Of a stretch of DNA of 64,000 nt, positions 54,231-64,000 are shown piece by piece; position 1 is the first letter of the stretch, and each line of letters opens with the position of its first letter. The notes below the pieces were generated by a model, which saw only the letters and a program-made list of their open reading frames with translations, searched no databases and was not told the origin of the DNA. The translations under genes were made by a program, and so were the position numbers. The DNA is from Mastigias papua. Lineage: Eukaryota > Cnidaria > Scyphozoa > Rhizostomeae > Mastigiidae. The stretch covers positions 632,884 to 696,883 of the forward strand of contig OZ025277.1 in assembly GCA_964019165.1 (NCBI GenBank), in the 5' to 3' direction.

Positions 54231-55679
54231 CTATTTGAATCTACTGAAGAGCTTAGAGGGCCTGTATCTAATCATAAACAAACCAACCTTTGATGTTGGG
54301 TTTCTATACCCATAAACTAGGACAATAATACAGACAAATACAATAACAGCTAAAGCAACTCCAACAACAATGCCAGTGGCTACTTTTGATCCCTGTATAG
54401 GTCTTGGCCTAACCTTTACTTCTATGGAGGTGCATTTTGTTTCAGAGCTGTATGCATCCTTATTACAGCCACTGTCCGTCCAATTTTGACGATGCCAGTC
54501 AAAAGCATCAGAACACAACTGAAGCTTGCTGCACCATTTGCACTGGAAATTGCTTGAAATAACATCACTGAAGCAGTCATCACACGTTTTTGCCTGAACA
54601 CAATTTGGTATAGGGGTCAAAACAAATGCAGAATCTGACTGAATCCTTTTCTTCTCAAGTGATACAGTGTGGTACCTATAAATAGTACGGATAGGCAGCT
54701 TGACAATCCTACCAAACCTTATAAATGTATAGTACTCAGTTATGACAAATCCGTCAGCAAGGCCAACTTTTGGTGGGAAATCTTTCCTTACAAACTTTTC
54801 AACACTGTATGGGATATGCTTGTATGCAAAAAGTATTGTACCATTTGCATATAGGGTAACCTGAAAGGTAAATGGCTTGCTTTGGTTTGTCCCTCCTTCA
54901 ATAACAGAGTCCCACTGAACACTGAATTCATTTTCATTACTCCAGATATATACCAGAACTGGGTTGCTAATATTTGAAAAAAAGTCCCCCATTAGAGGGG
55001 CAACATAGTGGACGTCGTGCATGAAGCTATGGACGACTGGGCCTATATGTAGAAAGCCTGCCGAAGTCACAACCACACTATCAACATCGTGGCCATAAAA
55101 TGGGAATTTGAATTTCAAATTTTGCCTCACGAAATTTATATAATTTGGCCTGCCACTGAAAAGACGCTTCATGATAACTAACTTGGTCAGTGGGTCATAA
55201 AGAGTCTTCAAGTCTTTGAAGAAATTTGAGTTCTCAACGAACTTTGCATTATAATACTTGTGAAGTGAAATCTCCGTGCTGTTTTGCGGAATGCTTGTGG
55301 GAGTCATGCTTGATGACCTAGCATCGGAGAAAGTCATGCCATTTGCTATGGTTGAATTCAGTCCGGTGGAAGAAGTGTATGGGCGATCTGTTGTGCGTGA
55401 AGTTTCATTGGCGGTGGATCTGGCGAATCGATGATGGCTTTTCTTACCAAAGGAGTCATCAACACCAGAAGTGGCCTCGCCCAAGGTCTTCCAAGAGATA
55501 TCCTTGACCTCTTTTATATCCACCAAGCGAGAATTAAAACCCAATGCAGCGCCATACTGCAAGTGCATAGTCGGGCCTAGGTTTGAACATGAGGCACACC
55601 AGATAAAAGAAAAGCAGATCAATAGCAATGCAATGAGGAAGCAAGGCTCTTGTGGTATCTTCTTCATTCTAAAGGCCAT
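54231..55679 (-). CDS. PLXDC: Plexin domain-containing (TEM7/PLXDC) type I membrane protein, 482 aa
   Basis: Homologue of the PLXDC1/PLXDC2 (TEM7, TEM7R) family of single-pass cell-surface proteins. A signal peptide is visible at about residues 10-32 (FLIALLLICFSFIW). A Ser/Thr-rich linker follows. The nidogen-like extracellular region is about 190-340 (KFKFPFYGHDVDSV, YVAPLMGDF, VQWDSV, FAYKHIP, VGLADGF). A PSI domain at about 360-405 has closely spaced cysteines (CDDCF, CKWCSKLQLCSDAF, HRQNWTDSGC). The transmembrane helix is about 433-458, and a short 24-residue basic tail contains RNPTSKVGLF, equivalent to the juxtamembrane NPTS motif of vertebrate PLXDC. There are several N-glycosylation sequons. 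Two start codons are possible (residues 1 and 5); the second has A at -3. The whole protein lies in one exon, unlike the many-exon vertebrate genes. Vertebrate PLXDCs have been reported as receptors for PEDF; whether this one binds a ligand is unknown. Confidence 0.9.
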   Translation of the reverse strand: MAFRMKKIPQEPCFLIALLLICFSFIWCASCSNLGPTMHLQYGAALGFNSRLVDIKEVKDISWKTLGEATSGVDDSFGKKSHHRFARSTANETSRTTDRPYTSSTGLNSTIANGMTFSDARSSSMTPTSIPQNSTEISLHKYYNAKFVENSNFFKDLKTLYDPLTKLVIMKRLFSGRPNYINFVRQNLKFKFPFYGHDVDSVVVTSAGFLHIGPVVHSFMHDVHYVAPLMGDFFSNISNPVLVYIWSNENEFSVQWDSVIEGGTNQSKPFTFQVTLYANGTILFAYKHIPYSVEKFVRKDFPPKVGLADGFVITEYYTFIRFGRIVKLPIRTIYRYHTVSLEKKRIQSDSAFVLTPIPNCVQAKTCDDCFSDVISSNFQCKWCSKLQLCSDAFDWHRQNWTDSGCNKDAYSSETKCTSIEVKVRPRPIQGSKVATGIVVGVALAVIVFVCIIVLVYGYRNPTSKVGLFMIRYRPSKLFSRFK

Positions 55680-55799
55680 TAGTCATCAGAAATATGCCTG
55701 CAGGTTGCGTTACACAATCTGTGGTAAAGATGATTTCTACTTGTTTGTCCTACTCTGTTACTAAGTCATTGCGCAGCACACGAAGTCATCCGGGTTGCA

Positions 55800-55820
55800 T
55801 TACGTCATTGCTTTACGTAA
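55800..55820. promoter_or_regulatory. Paired bZIP-type palindromes upstream of PLXDC
   Basis: TTACGTCA (55800-55807, CRE/ATF-like) and the perfect palindrome TTACGTAA (55813-55820, PAR-bZIP or C/EBP-like) lie 5 bp apart, 120-140 bp upstream of the PLXDC ATG. They sit in a slightly GC-richer patch. A role as proximal promoter sites is inferred from position and motif only. Confidence 0.4.
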
Positions 55821-56656
55821 TGTGACACAGAGTCCGAAGGTGGCACTGAAGTGCATTATTCCTGGGAAGGTATGGCTATACTTACTTACTCTTTGGTCCC
55901 TATTAATCGGGGGGGGGGGGAGCGTTTAGTACTTTTTGGAATTTTTCCAACCCACCGGAGCTTATTAGAGCCCGCTTATTGTATTTGGGAACCAGGGTGT
56001 GAAAGGCAACGAGGATGGTGTATTATAAAGTTATTTTCATGGTTTATTTGATGATGATTTTTAAATGATGCTATGATTTCTGGGTCTAACAGGTGTATTG
56101 TGTTGAACCTATTTCTGTTAAATTCTCATTTTAGAGCTTATCACACGATCCCCGGTTATTCCAATCCCCTCCCTTCCCTTTTTAAGGTTGTCCACCAGTC
56201 CAAATATGCTGATTTTTTCATATTTTTGCAAATCGTGTTTTTGCGCTTAGAGTACGTTATTTTCTATGGGGAACATAAATATGATCATCATTTGTGTGTA
56301 AATATAATAAATAAGGGGGAAATATAGCATTTTACACAGGGAGGTTGGATGTTGGAGAGAATGAAATAACTTCTCAGAAGATTTTGGTGCCCATTTACAT
56401 CCCCAAATTTCGCCCTGCTGTTTTCTCAATACCCCTTATCCTAATTCCAAGTATTATTAAGCCACGCCCACTATTCCATGAACATTGCACACACGTTGCT
56501 ACAATCAGTACTACACCAGGAAATCAGGTTAATTGGGTAGAGCCGACAAGTTTGAAAACTTATGTATATCAATTGGTGCTAAAAAAATTTGGACTGAACT
56601 AACACAGAAGAGCAGGAATTCTGATTCCCTAGAAGCCGTTACTGGCAGCATAAGCA
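55821..56656. other. PLXDC upstream region
   Basis: It includes a 12 bp G run (55910-55921). No ORF or element boundary is convincing. Confidence 0.4.
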
Positions 56657-56681
56657 ATCATCATCATCATCATCATCATCG

Positions 56682-56713
<32 letters not shown>
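56657..56713. repeat. (CAT)n microsatellite, LINE tail
   Basis: ATC triplets with one CGT interruption form the (ATG)n tail of the minus-strand LINE. Two TTGTC units follow on the LINE side. Confidence 0.95.
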
Positions 56714-56804
56714 TTGTCTTGTCTTGTTAGGTCGTTACGACTGCTTATTGCTGTCCTGCCTATCTGGTTTCCCAGTAACAAAATGTCAGTAGAGGTTGTT
56801 ACTC

Positions 56805-58624
56805 TTAATGTTCATTCCTTTCATGAAGCTTCATATGTCTTCTCTTGTTTGCCTTGCTCATTTCTTCACCACACACATCACATTTGAAGGTGACACATTT
56901 CCCCCCAACCTTTTCCAACATGCAATACTCCGTCTTGAGTTCATTTGTTAAGGCACATTTCCGTTTGTGCCGAGCCATGTTTGAAATGCTCAGAACATAT
57001 AAACAGTATGGACATGTCCCCCTTTTTGTGCCTTGACAGTACTGCTCATGGTTTTCTCTCACTCCACACCTATTAAACTCTTCTCCACACTTTTTGCATT
57101 TAAATGTCCTCACTGTCATTCTGTGTTTCATCCGTTGGTGGGCTTTCAATCCTGCTCTTGTCCTGCAAACTTTTCCACACTCTTCCCAGTCATAAATGAG
57201 TAGGTGCCGCCCTCGTTGATCTCTTTCACTCCTTCTGATTGTATTCTTTTCCCTTTGATTACTTTTGTGTATTGTTGTCATATGGTCTTCCCACTCTCTT
57301 ATCTTCTTTACCCTTCTGTCAATCAAATTTCTCCATTTCTTTCTATACCATACATGCATTTCTACATTCTCTGAGTGAACTCCTGCTTCTCCAGGCCCGT
57401 CGGAACGAAATTGATATTGGGGGGGCTGTGGATAAAGCAAACTGCACTGGACTCCCGGGGGATTTTTGTTCGACCACGCCCTTTAGATTGCTGGAAAGCA
57501 ACCTGGCTATACAAATTGCCATTTTTAATGGCTGAATTACTATTTACAGAATTAAGACAATTTTTGAAATGGAAGTTGTAAATTGGCTGGAATTTATGTA
57601 TTTGCAGTCATCTACTAACATTACCTGCGGCTGAAAAAGCTAACGGAATACTTTGCAGTCATTGACAGCAAAACTTTCCTGCTGTCTACGTGCAATGCAC
57701 GCCAGCAATCAACTTAAGAAATCATAAGCACTGCCAAAACAAAATTTAACGATCCTCTTAACACTCATTTTCAACCACCTATGCTTGTGTGCTTTTGTGT
57801 GCTACATTAACTTTAATACATAAATCTCTGTTCGAAAATTGTCCAAAAATCTGCTTACCAAATAATCAAATTACCAAACAATACTATCGATGATGAAGTG
57901 TTTTAAGGTTGATGGAACATAAAAGTCAGACCCTGACGCCCTCAAGCACCTTCGCATAACATTCAGTTTTCAAGACTTCACTTTCTTCGCTCATGCTGTT
58001 TAACGTTCCTGATCAAGTATACTGTACACTGGTTCTTTGAACACGCAATAAATGATTGAAAGGGATAACTGGTAACTGAACTGGTTAATATTTTTGCGAA
58101 TTTATGGTATGGCCTTGCAATATTTTCTCGAAAATTTAAAGAGCAAATAGTTGCAAAATATTGGGGGAGCTGAAGCCCCCCCAGCCCCCCCGGTTCCGAC
58201 GGGCCTGTTCTCTAATAATTTTTCTCTAATATTGCACTGTACTCTGCTGCCCTCCTCTTATGCCATCCTTCTGGTACCACCCAAGTGTCACTTGTTTTGT
58301 TGTTCTTGAGTTGTCCATCCTCAGTATATGTCCAATTCTTTGCAAACTTCTTTTCTCTATCTTGGATCTAAGAGATGCAACATTTAGTATTTTTCGCACC
58401 CCAAACATGTTGATATTCTCTTTCTCCATTTGCTGTTTTATTGGCCCCTTATTTTTCCTGCTCCAAATATGCCTATAAGCTACATTTACTACTCTCTGCA
58501 ACTTAGTGACTTCACTTATTCTCCAAGGTCTAATACCACAATCAAATAATACTGATGATTCAACAACTGTTTCCACTATTGCAGCTTGAGTCTTTCTACT
58601 TAGCCTTGTCCTCATCAACCTTTT
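56805..58624 (-). pseudogene. LINE ORF2 C-terminal fragment (RT end plus zinc fingers)
   Basis: Two in-frame blocks flank the nested element. Block 58624-58208 has the post-RT region (LSRKTQAAIVETVVESSVLF, IEKRSLQRIGHILRM, VTLGWYQK), which I recognise from cnidarian LINEs. Block 57391-56805 encodes Cys/His zinc fingers (CGKVCRTRAGLKAH, CKKCGEEF, CPYC, CDVCGEEMSKANKRRHMKLH) and ends NEH-stop. Removing the insert and one copy of its duplication leaves the frame continuous through ...IIREAGVHSENVE. The only in-frame stop is a TAG at 58228-58226. The catalytic RT and endonuclease domains are absent, so it cannot move on its own. Confidence 0.82.
57392..58207. mobile_element. 816 bp non-autonomous DNA element nested in the LINE
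   Basis: Perfect 15 bp terminal inverted repeats CAGGCCCGTCGGAAC occur at 57392-57406 and, in reverse, 58193-58207. The 5 bp direct repeat TTCTC flanks both sides (57387-57391, 58208-58212). G-rich subterminal runs (GGGGGGGCTG) follow the inverted repeats at both ends. There is no transposase ORF. The CAG start and a 5 bp duplication fit hAT-type elements with short duplications, but the superfamily is uncertain. Confidence 0.85.
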
Positions 58625-58641
58625 ATCATCATCATCATCGG

Positions 58642-58684
<43 letters not shown>
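58625..58684. repeat. (CAT)n microsatellite
   Basis: About 60 bp of CAT/ATC triplets with one CGG interruption, at the junction of the truncated LINE 5' end and the unit at 58685-59005. Confidence 0.95.
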
Positions 58685-59005
58685 TGTCTTTCTGTCTTTT
58701 CCTGTACGCCCCTTACGGGGCCTAAGCTGACCCTGAGGTCAGTGTCGCCTTCAAATTGTTTAGAAGAGGTGATTGAGTCGGCTACACTCAATCCACTCTG
58801 TTACCCCAACAGCTACTTATCAGAGCTGCAGCCTGAAGCTGCTGTGCCTGACTTTCACTGAAGGAGCCTGGTTGGAAAGTTTGCCACAGGTCGTCAACAT
58901 CTGCCCCAATTCTGAATCTCTGCGAAATGAATCACTATCAACTTAAGGGCAGAGTCTCTCTGTGTCCGCTTGCCACCACGAGGAGGTCTCCAACCATGGG
59001 CTAGC
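58685..59005 (-). repeat. Unidentified repeat unit between two (CAT)n tracts, probable LINE 3' end
   Basis: This is a moderately GC-rich unit with no ORF. Read on the minus strand it ends GACAGAAAGACAG immediately before an (ATG)n run, much as the adjacent LINE ends ACAAGACAAG before its own (ATG)n tail. I infer a 3' UTR fragment of a related retrotransposon. It contains a short palindrome-like CCCCTTACGGGGCC. Confidence 0.45.
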
Positions 59006-59142
<137 letters not shown>

Positions 59143-59739
59143 ATCAATATTTAAAGTTGGTAACATTACATCGTATTCTAAAATACTAGTTCAAACCAAC
59201 TGTTAAAAAAAGAAAAATTAAATGCATAAATCTACATAACAAGAAAAGTCAAAAAATTATAGAGGCATGTAAGTAAGGCAAATTATGGACAAATTTTGCA
59301 GGTGCATGTAGCTCCAGTCTATTTGCAAATCTTCTTCTGGAAACAAGCTACAGTTTTTTCTTGTTTTATATTGTCATCAAGGGTGTTCCACAGGAAACTA
59401 CCCCTAAATGATATTGAATCAAGATCAAAGTTCATTTTCATGATTCGTGGAAGCTTGCATAAGTTTTGTATCCTTAGATTTTAAGTAACATTTCTGCCAT
59501 GAGCAAGGCACAATTAAAATTCATTTTCAAAAATGCGTTAAGTTTACACTTGTTTGCTGGTATGACCACAGATTAGCTCTATCATATCATTTGGTATCAT
59601 TGAAAAATTGTTAATATCTCTTCTCAATTCATCTCATCATGTAAGCTCACATAAGTGATGGGAGTAGACTTTGAAATCAAATTATAATCAAATTATTTTA
59701 GCTTTACTAACACAATACTAACCACACCGTACAAGATAT

Positions 59740-59852
59740 CTAAGTTGGTGTTGTTAGAAAGTTGAAGAATGCTAAATAACATATAAATGGTAATATTATT
59801 ATCATTTATATATTTCTTAGCATTCTTCAACTTTCTAGCAACTCCAACTTAG
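59740..59852. repeat. Near-perfect 113 bp hairpin
   Basis: The left arm CTAAGTTGG...GAATGCTAA pairs with the right arm TTAGCATTC...CCAACTTAG. Each arm is about 50 nt with a few mismatches. The centre (GGTAATATTATTATC) is itself nearly self-complementary, so the loop is very small. It could be a fold-back element or a small-RNA precursor; nothing here separates the two. Confidence 0.8.
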
Positions 59853-60249
59853 ATTAGGCAACTTAGACGAGAAAGAGAATCAGGTTCTGTGAAATATTAA
59901 TAAATTATAGCTTTATATACAAACGCCTCTATAAAAAATGCAGAAAAACACAGGAATAACAGTAAGACCTTACTAGCTTGGGGCTATAATTTCATCTTGG
60001 GACTTGTTGATTTGTTTTGCCCGATATGAGCATCATGTGATATATTTTTGCCTCTTATATAAAAAAATTTTTTAGTGCAACAGATAGCCCATAGTCATGT
60101 GAAGACTTTTACAACATCGTGACTTATGAGAGTGTATATGGTTTATCATGTCTATATGTTGTTGGAAGCAAGGGTCACATCTGTCTTGGCGTCATTCGTA
60201 ATAGAGCTTTTCTCTCTCTCTCTTTCGCTGCGCATTCGGCTCACAACTG

Positions 60250-60577
60250 TATCATTGTTCACCTTGCGCGACACTACAAATTGAATTAGTCAAGTTTTTC
60301 CATCTATTGCGATCGTTGGCGAGATGTCTCAAGATGTTCTCTTGTCTTAAACTGACTTATTTGCAACTGTTGATGGCATTTCGCTGCTTTTATGATGTCG
60401 TTGTCCAGCAATACAGGCAGGGTGATTCTCTTTCTTCCACGGAATTTCTTCTCTGTAGGTGGATATTCGAAGTAATAGTTCATCGACTGTTGACATGGCG
60501 TGTTTGTTGGTAGTCGCAAGATGTGACCGAATGCTTTTCGAATGGGTAGAATTGTCATTCTTTAGCGACATTCTCAT
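60250..60577 (-). pseudogene. Decayed LINE ORF2 C-terminal fragment
   Basis: The minus-strand reading contains KAFGHILRLPTNTPCQQSMN, FRGRKRITLPVLLDNDI and REHLETSRQRSQ. This matches the conserved GH(V/I)LR...RG+...TLP...A+DR.+W order of LINE ORF2 C-termini. The expected W..L.N..C continuation is visible after a TAG stop (60303-60301) as scattered codons up to about 60250. It comes from a different LINE lineage than the fragment at 56805-58624. Confidence 0.6.
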
Positions 60578-61179
60578 AGGCTTTGAGAAAGGCCATTATT
60601 GGAAATTTGTCAACCTATGAGCAAAAACTCGAAATTGCCTTGTCATGAGCATAATCAATTATTTTTGAAATCCTCACGTTTTGACCATTCCTTATGTGAT
60701 ATTCGTCAGTTACAATTCCTAAGTGAAACGTTTTGTGTCAAGTCAACAGTTTTATTCTGACAGTTGTTACATAGCAGAAATCATCCATGTAGTTTTTTTC
60801 CATTTGACTGTTTTAACTTTTTCATTGAGAAACTTTTTCTGTCGGTGACTTAGCCAATAATTTTCTCCGTGCCAGATTTTTTATTTCTATACTTCCTAAT
60901 ATATCTATGCATTTTTTATATTGCAGTATTAGAAAACTGCTTATTTTCGAGTGTCTTAGACATTGCAGTGTGGTTAGCAACTCCAATCAGTTTTTAGTTT
61001 TCTTTGCCAAACAGGTGTTATAATTTCCATCCTTAAGTTCATATTACTAAGCTGGGCTGGTCTATGATGGCAACTTAGCTTTCTTTAACAGATCTTCTCG
61101 CAAATATGTAACAACTATTTTTCTTCTTTTTTGTCATTGGTGGTCTTGATGCATTTAGAAAGCTTTTTACTTCGTTTTT

Positions 61180-61680
61180 GTTAAGGTCAGACATGGAGTT
61201 GAAAGTTTTTCAGTTTTCCTGCCAAACTCATCAAGTCAGAATTTTCATATCACCACTGATATAGGTTTAGTTTTAGTCTGATGATCAAACGTTTTGCTAA
61301 TGGTACCGGGGTTTCCTGAAAGATCTGAAATTGTTACAGATTGTTTTAGAGATACTTTTAAGATATTGGGGGCCCTTAAAGATACAAAATATAGACTTTG
61401 TTTGTCTACCTTAAGCAGAGGTTCATTTAAACTCAGCATATTATGGAGATTGTCCCATTCTTCAATCCATATATTTTGGTCAAGATAACATGCTGATTTG
61501 AGATGATGATTTGTGGATTTGTTTTACAAGATTCTCCTCTTAATTGCATTGAGTTTCTGATTTTGATGAAATTCATTAAATGAGCAATTGGATAAAAATT
61601 TCTTTCTTTATCCACTACAAACAGGCAAGTTTCAGAATAGTTTAATTTTTCATTATTCTTCGAGAGCTTTTGGAAAAACC
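61180..61680 (-). pseudogene. Unidentified decayed ORF remnant
   Basis: Two overlapping minus-strand readings look protein-like. One (61615-61433) contains FYPIAHLMNFIKIRNSM and SNQHVILTKIYGL. The second, shifted by one frame, contains LNEPLLKVDKQSLYFVSLRA and SDLSGNPGTISKTFDHQTK. Composition suggests one coding sequence broken by a frameshift near 61450. I cannot name the family; a mobile-element origin is likely given the surroundings. Confidence 0.3.
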
Positions 61681-62377
61681 ATCATTTCATGAAATATTTG
61701 TGTAGATAGGATGATTTTTCTTTATTTGTTATTTCCTTGGGCTTTCAAAGAGACTTCTACGAGGAGTTTCAGTGTCTGAAAAGGACCTTTTTTGTTCCCT
61801 CAGTGGTAGCAACTTAACATGATTTCTCTCCAAAGAATACATACACAAAATCTATCTGAATTAGAAGCTAGGTGTAACTAAATCGGCGTAGACCCTTGGT
61901 TAGTTGAGTATGACTGCCTCCAACAACTTCCAATTTCTCGCCTTCATTCAGCTCTTGCAACATCACCTGGGATAGTCTAGCACTGTCTCATGCATTGTCA
62001 TGTACTACCTCACTTCCATTTTATCAAGCATGACTGGCTATTTCCAGCCCTTCTGCTCTGATAACATGGCTAAAGTACGACGAAAATTGGCTGACAATCC
62101 TTCCTTTAAAGCTTACAACAACGTTAACCAAAATTTAATACTGAAGTTGACTGTTGCATTCTCATAGTACTGCCATGCGGTGGAATGATTTAGCTCATGT
62201 CACATAATAGTTTGCGTCTGACTCGTGGACTGACTTCTCAGATTTTGTTTAAATCTTTGTTAGGATATAGTACCAACGATTGAAAGACATTCCAAGAAAT
62301 GTGGAAAGATAAGTTATCACCAAAATCAACACAAACGGAAACAGTTCTAGACAACTTCTTTTTGTCTTTTCAATTGG

Positions 62378-62479
62378 CATAAGAGATTTGATGGTTGAGG
62401 AAAATCAGGAGATTGCCTATTTTCATATACTTTATTATTAGTATTCTTCTGATTTTCCTCAACCACCAAATCTTTTATG
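62378..62479. repeat. Long hairpin, arms about 35 nt
   Basis: The arm CATAAGAGATTTGATGGTTG... (62378-62412) is the near-complement of 62445-62479, with about 4 mismatches. The loop is 32 nt. A further CTTTTTGTC/GACAAAAAAAG pairing extends it after an 11 nt bulge. The same two interpretations apply. Confidence 0.78.
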
Positions 62480-63294
62480 ACAAAAAAAGTTTAACATAAT
62501 ATTATTCTGGTTATTTTGCCAACATTGGCCCACCCCCCATTAACTTCTCTCATCTTTACTGGGGCCTTTGTGAGCACCCTCACTGGTGTAACCGACCAGG
62601 GTTGAGGTTAGAATAACCGCTAAGGTTCCCCAAGCTTTTGAGGCCCCAAAGGACCTTCTCAGAAGTTTTCCAGATATTGTAAGTGCATTTATTGATGTCA
62701 AAAACAGGTAATGAGAAGATATTCTGTAATGTCACAGGCTTGTTATTTGCGCCTTTTCTCCCTTACGTATAAAAATTCTAATTGTTGTCTAGATTGAGAA
62801 ATTTAAGTTTGAAAAGGCCCCCAAACAACATATTCCTTCAGGCCCCAAACTTTCTGCTGCGCTAATACCTTTTCTATAATGTGCTGGGAAGGAGCATATC
62901 CCATAAGTCTCTGATTTTTTAAATAATCAGCGAGCATGGTGAAGAAGATGGCGGGCCAAAACACGTAGAATTTCAAGATCAAAGGTGAAATTATGTACCA
63001 TATGCTTATAGATTTGTTGTCAAGTTGATCTGAAGATGTATTATATGTTGCTAGGCTTTTCAGGTTAATTTAATCCTGATGGAAATCTCCATGCGTCTAG
63101 AAAGATACTTTAAAGTCATTCTATAAGTAGGGTACCTGAAATCAGTGAGAAAGGTTGCAGGAAGTGTTTCATAGATGCAAATCTCGTAGGAGTCCAGAAC
63201 CGTGAGGTTTATATGTCGTTACGAAATATCAATTTTTATGATGTTATCCAGAATGAATAAGTCCTTTTCATACAGCATGTTATCACAATTTTGT

Positions 63295-63480
63295 ATTCAG
63301 TTCAGTTCAGTTCTCATTTTAAATTCACTACATACAATTTAATGAAAATACCTACAGAAAAGAAGCAATTTAAACTAAAACATTTTACAAATACATAACA
63401 AATAAATTGTATGGAGGGAATTACTTGGAGGAGGAACTCTCTCAATAGTTAAAAAACTAATCGAGGAGAGAGCACCCCCT
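63295..63480 (-). repeat. Possible LINE 3' UTR with (ACTGA)n tail
   Basis: Three TTCAG units (minus strand ACTGA) at about 63297-63315 border an AT-rich stretch with a sharp end, as in some LINE tails. No ORF is visible upstream. Confidence 0.25.
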
Positions 63481-64000
63481 GGTTAAATTAGGAAGCAATC
63501 ATTTTAGCTAAAAATTTTATGTGAAAAGCAGATTGTCTTAGCCATGTTTAGTATCAACCTCAGTTAGACAGGGAATAGTCCCTGTCTACTGGCAAAAAAC
63601 AGCCTAAAAATGCAGATTTATGAATAACACCTATTAATAACTCTTTTCAAAAAGGAATGCTTTGAGTTTTAGTCGAAAACTTTTAAAAAGTATTTATTGC
63701 TTATGTATGATGTATGCACACTAGTCTTTATATTGGCTTACTGGATGATATAAAACTCAGAAGTAGACTGATGTGGTCCAAACTGTAAAGTTTATATCAG
63801 AGACTGTGATAGGCAATGACCATGTGAATTTCAGAAGACCTTGGGTTCAGTGACCCACGATTGCTGGAAATTTTGAAGCACACCTATCACAAACTTATTT
63901 CTTTTCTTCTCTAGTACAAAAACCTATCTTGGTTTTAATGGTGTATAGATTTAGCAATTTATGTATCTATAAGATATGCAGGGTCTTTTCATAACGTTGG

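Larger units (their letters stand above)
56657..58624 (-). mobile_element. 5'-truncated LINE with (ATG)n tail, split by a nested element
   Basis: The minus strand carries the 3' part of a non-LTR retrotransposon. It has the end of the reverse transcriptase ORF, C-terminal zinc fingers, a short 3' UTR (56804-56714, ending ACAAGACAAG) and an (ATG)n tail (56713-56657). The 5' end is truncated at 58624, directly against the (CAT)n tract of a neighbouring repeat. An 816 bp element (57392-58207) interrupts it. Confidence 0.85.
61681..64000. other. Repeat-relic right end of window
   Basis: Apart from the hairpin and the possible LINE tail, the minus strand at about 62090-61890 reads as a stop-broken sequence with a GHV(I/M)R-like SHVIRAEGLE. 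This may be a further very old LINE remnant. No intact coding region is present. Confidence 0.3.

Overview
This is eukaryotic, animal DNA. It is AT-rich and gene-sparse, with introns and spliceosomal splice sites, long (TA)n, (AC)n and (CAT)n microsatellites, and many transposable-element remnants. An Otx-class homeobox gene, a TEM7/plexin-domain-containing (PLXDC) membrane protein, and retrotransposon ORFs and MITE ends of types I associate with corals and anemones point to a cnidarian, probably an anthozoan. The phylum is my inference; no species is claimed.

Layout. 1-5.3 kb: repeats, including a Harbinger-like MITE (1337-1553), several diverged copies of one unclassified dispersed repeat, and a tRNA-derived SINE with an (AT)n tail (4402-4659). 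7.4-15.5 kb: a complete three-exon Otx-like homeobox gene on the minus strand (240 aa), assembled here from splice signals. Its 6.8 kb first intron contains a nearly intact 3.2 kb DNA transposon (11038-14224). That element has an uninterrupted transposase of the 'Mutator-like' DDE type but sits in a TTAA target-site duplication. 15.5-51.4 kb: about 36 kb with no recognisable gene, holding microsatellites, a second-order minisatellite (45.36-45.87 kb) that seems to have grown out of a dispersed-repeat copy, a 582 bp MITE and a decayed hAT-like element. 51.4-55.7 kb: two convergent single-exon genes, RWDD2-like (plus) and PLXDC-like (minus). 56.6-64 kb: LINE fragments on the minus strand with (ATG)n tails, one split by an 816 bp element with perfect 15 bp inverted ends and a 5 bp duplication, then two long hairpins and more decayed ORF remnants.

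The three cellular genes have unrelated roles: a developmental transcription factor, an RWD/DUF1115 protein and a type I membrane receptor-like protein. The gene-free region upstream of Otx fits a regulatory landscape around a developmental gene, but nothing in the sequence proves that. The most distinctive single item is the transposon in the Otx intron; the clearest reconstructed history is the nested insertion at 56.8-58.6 kb.
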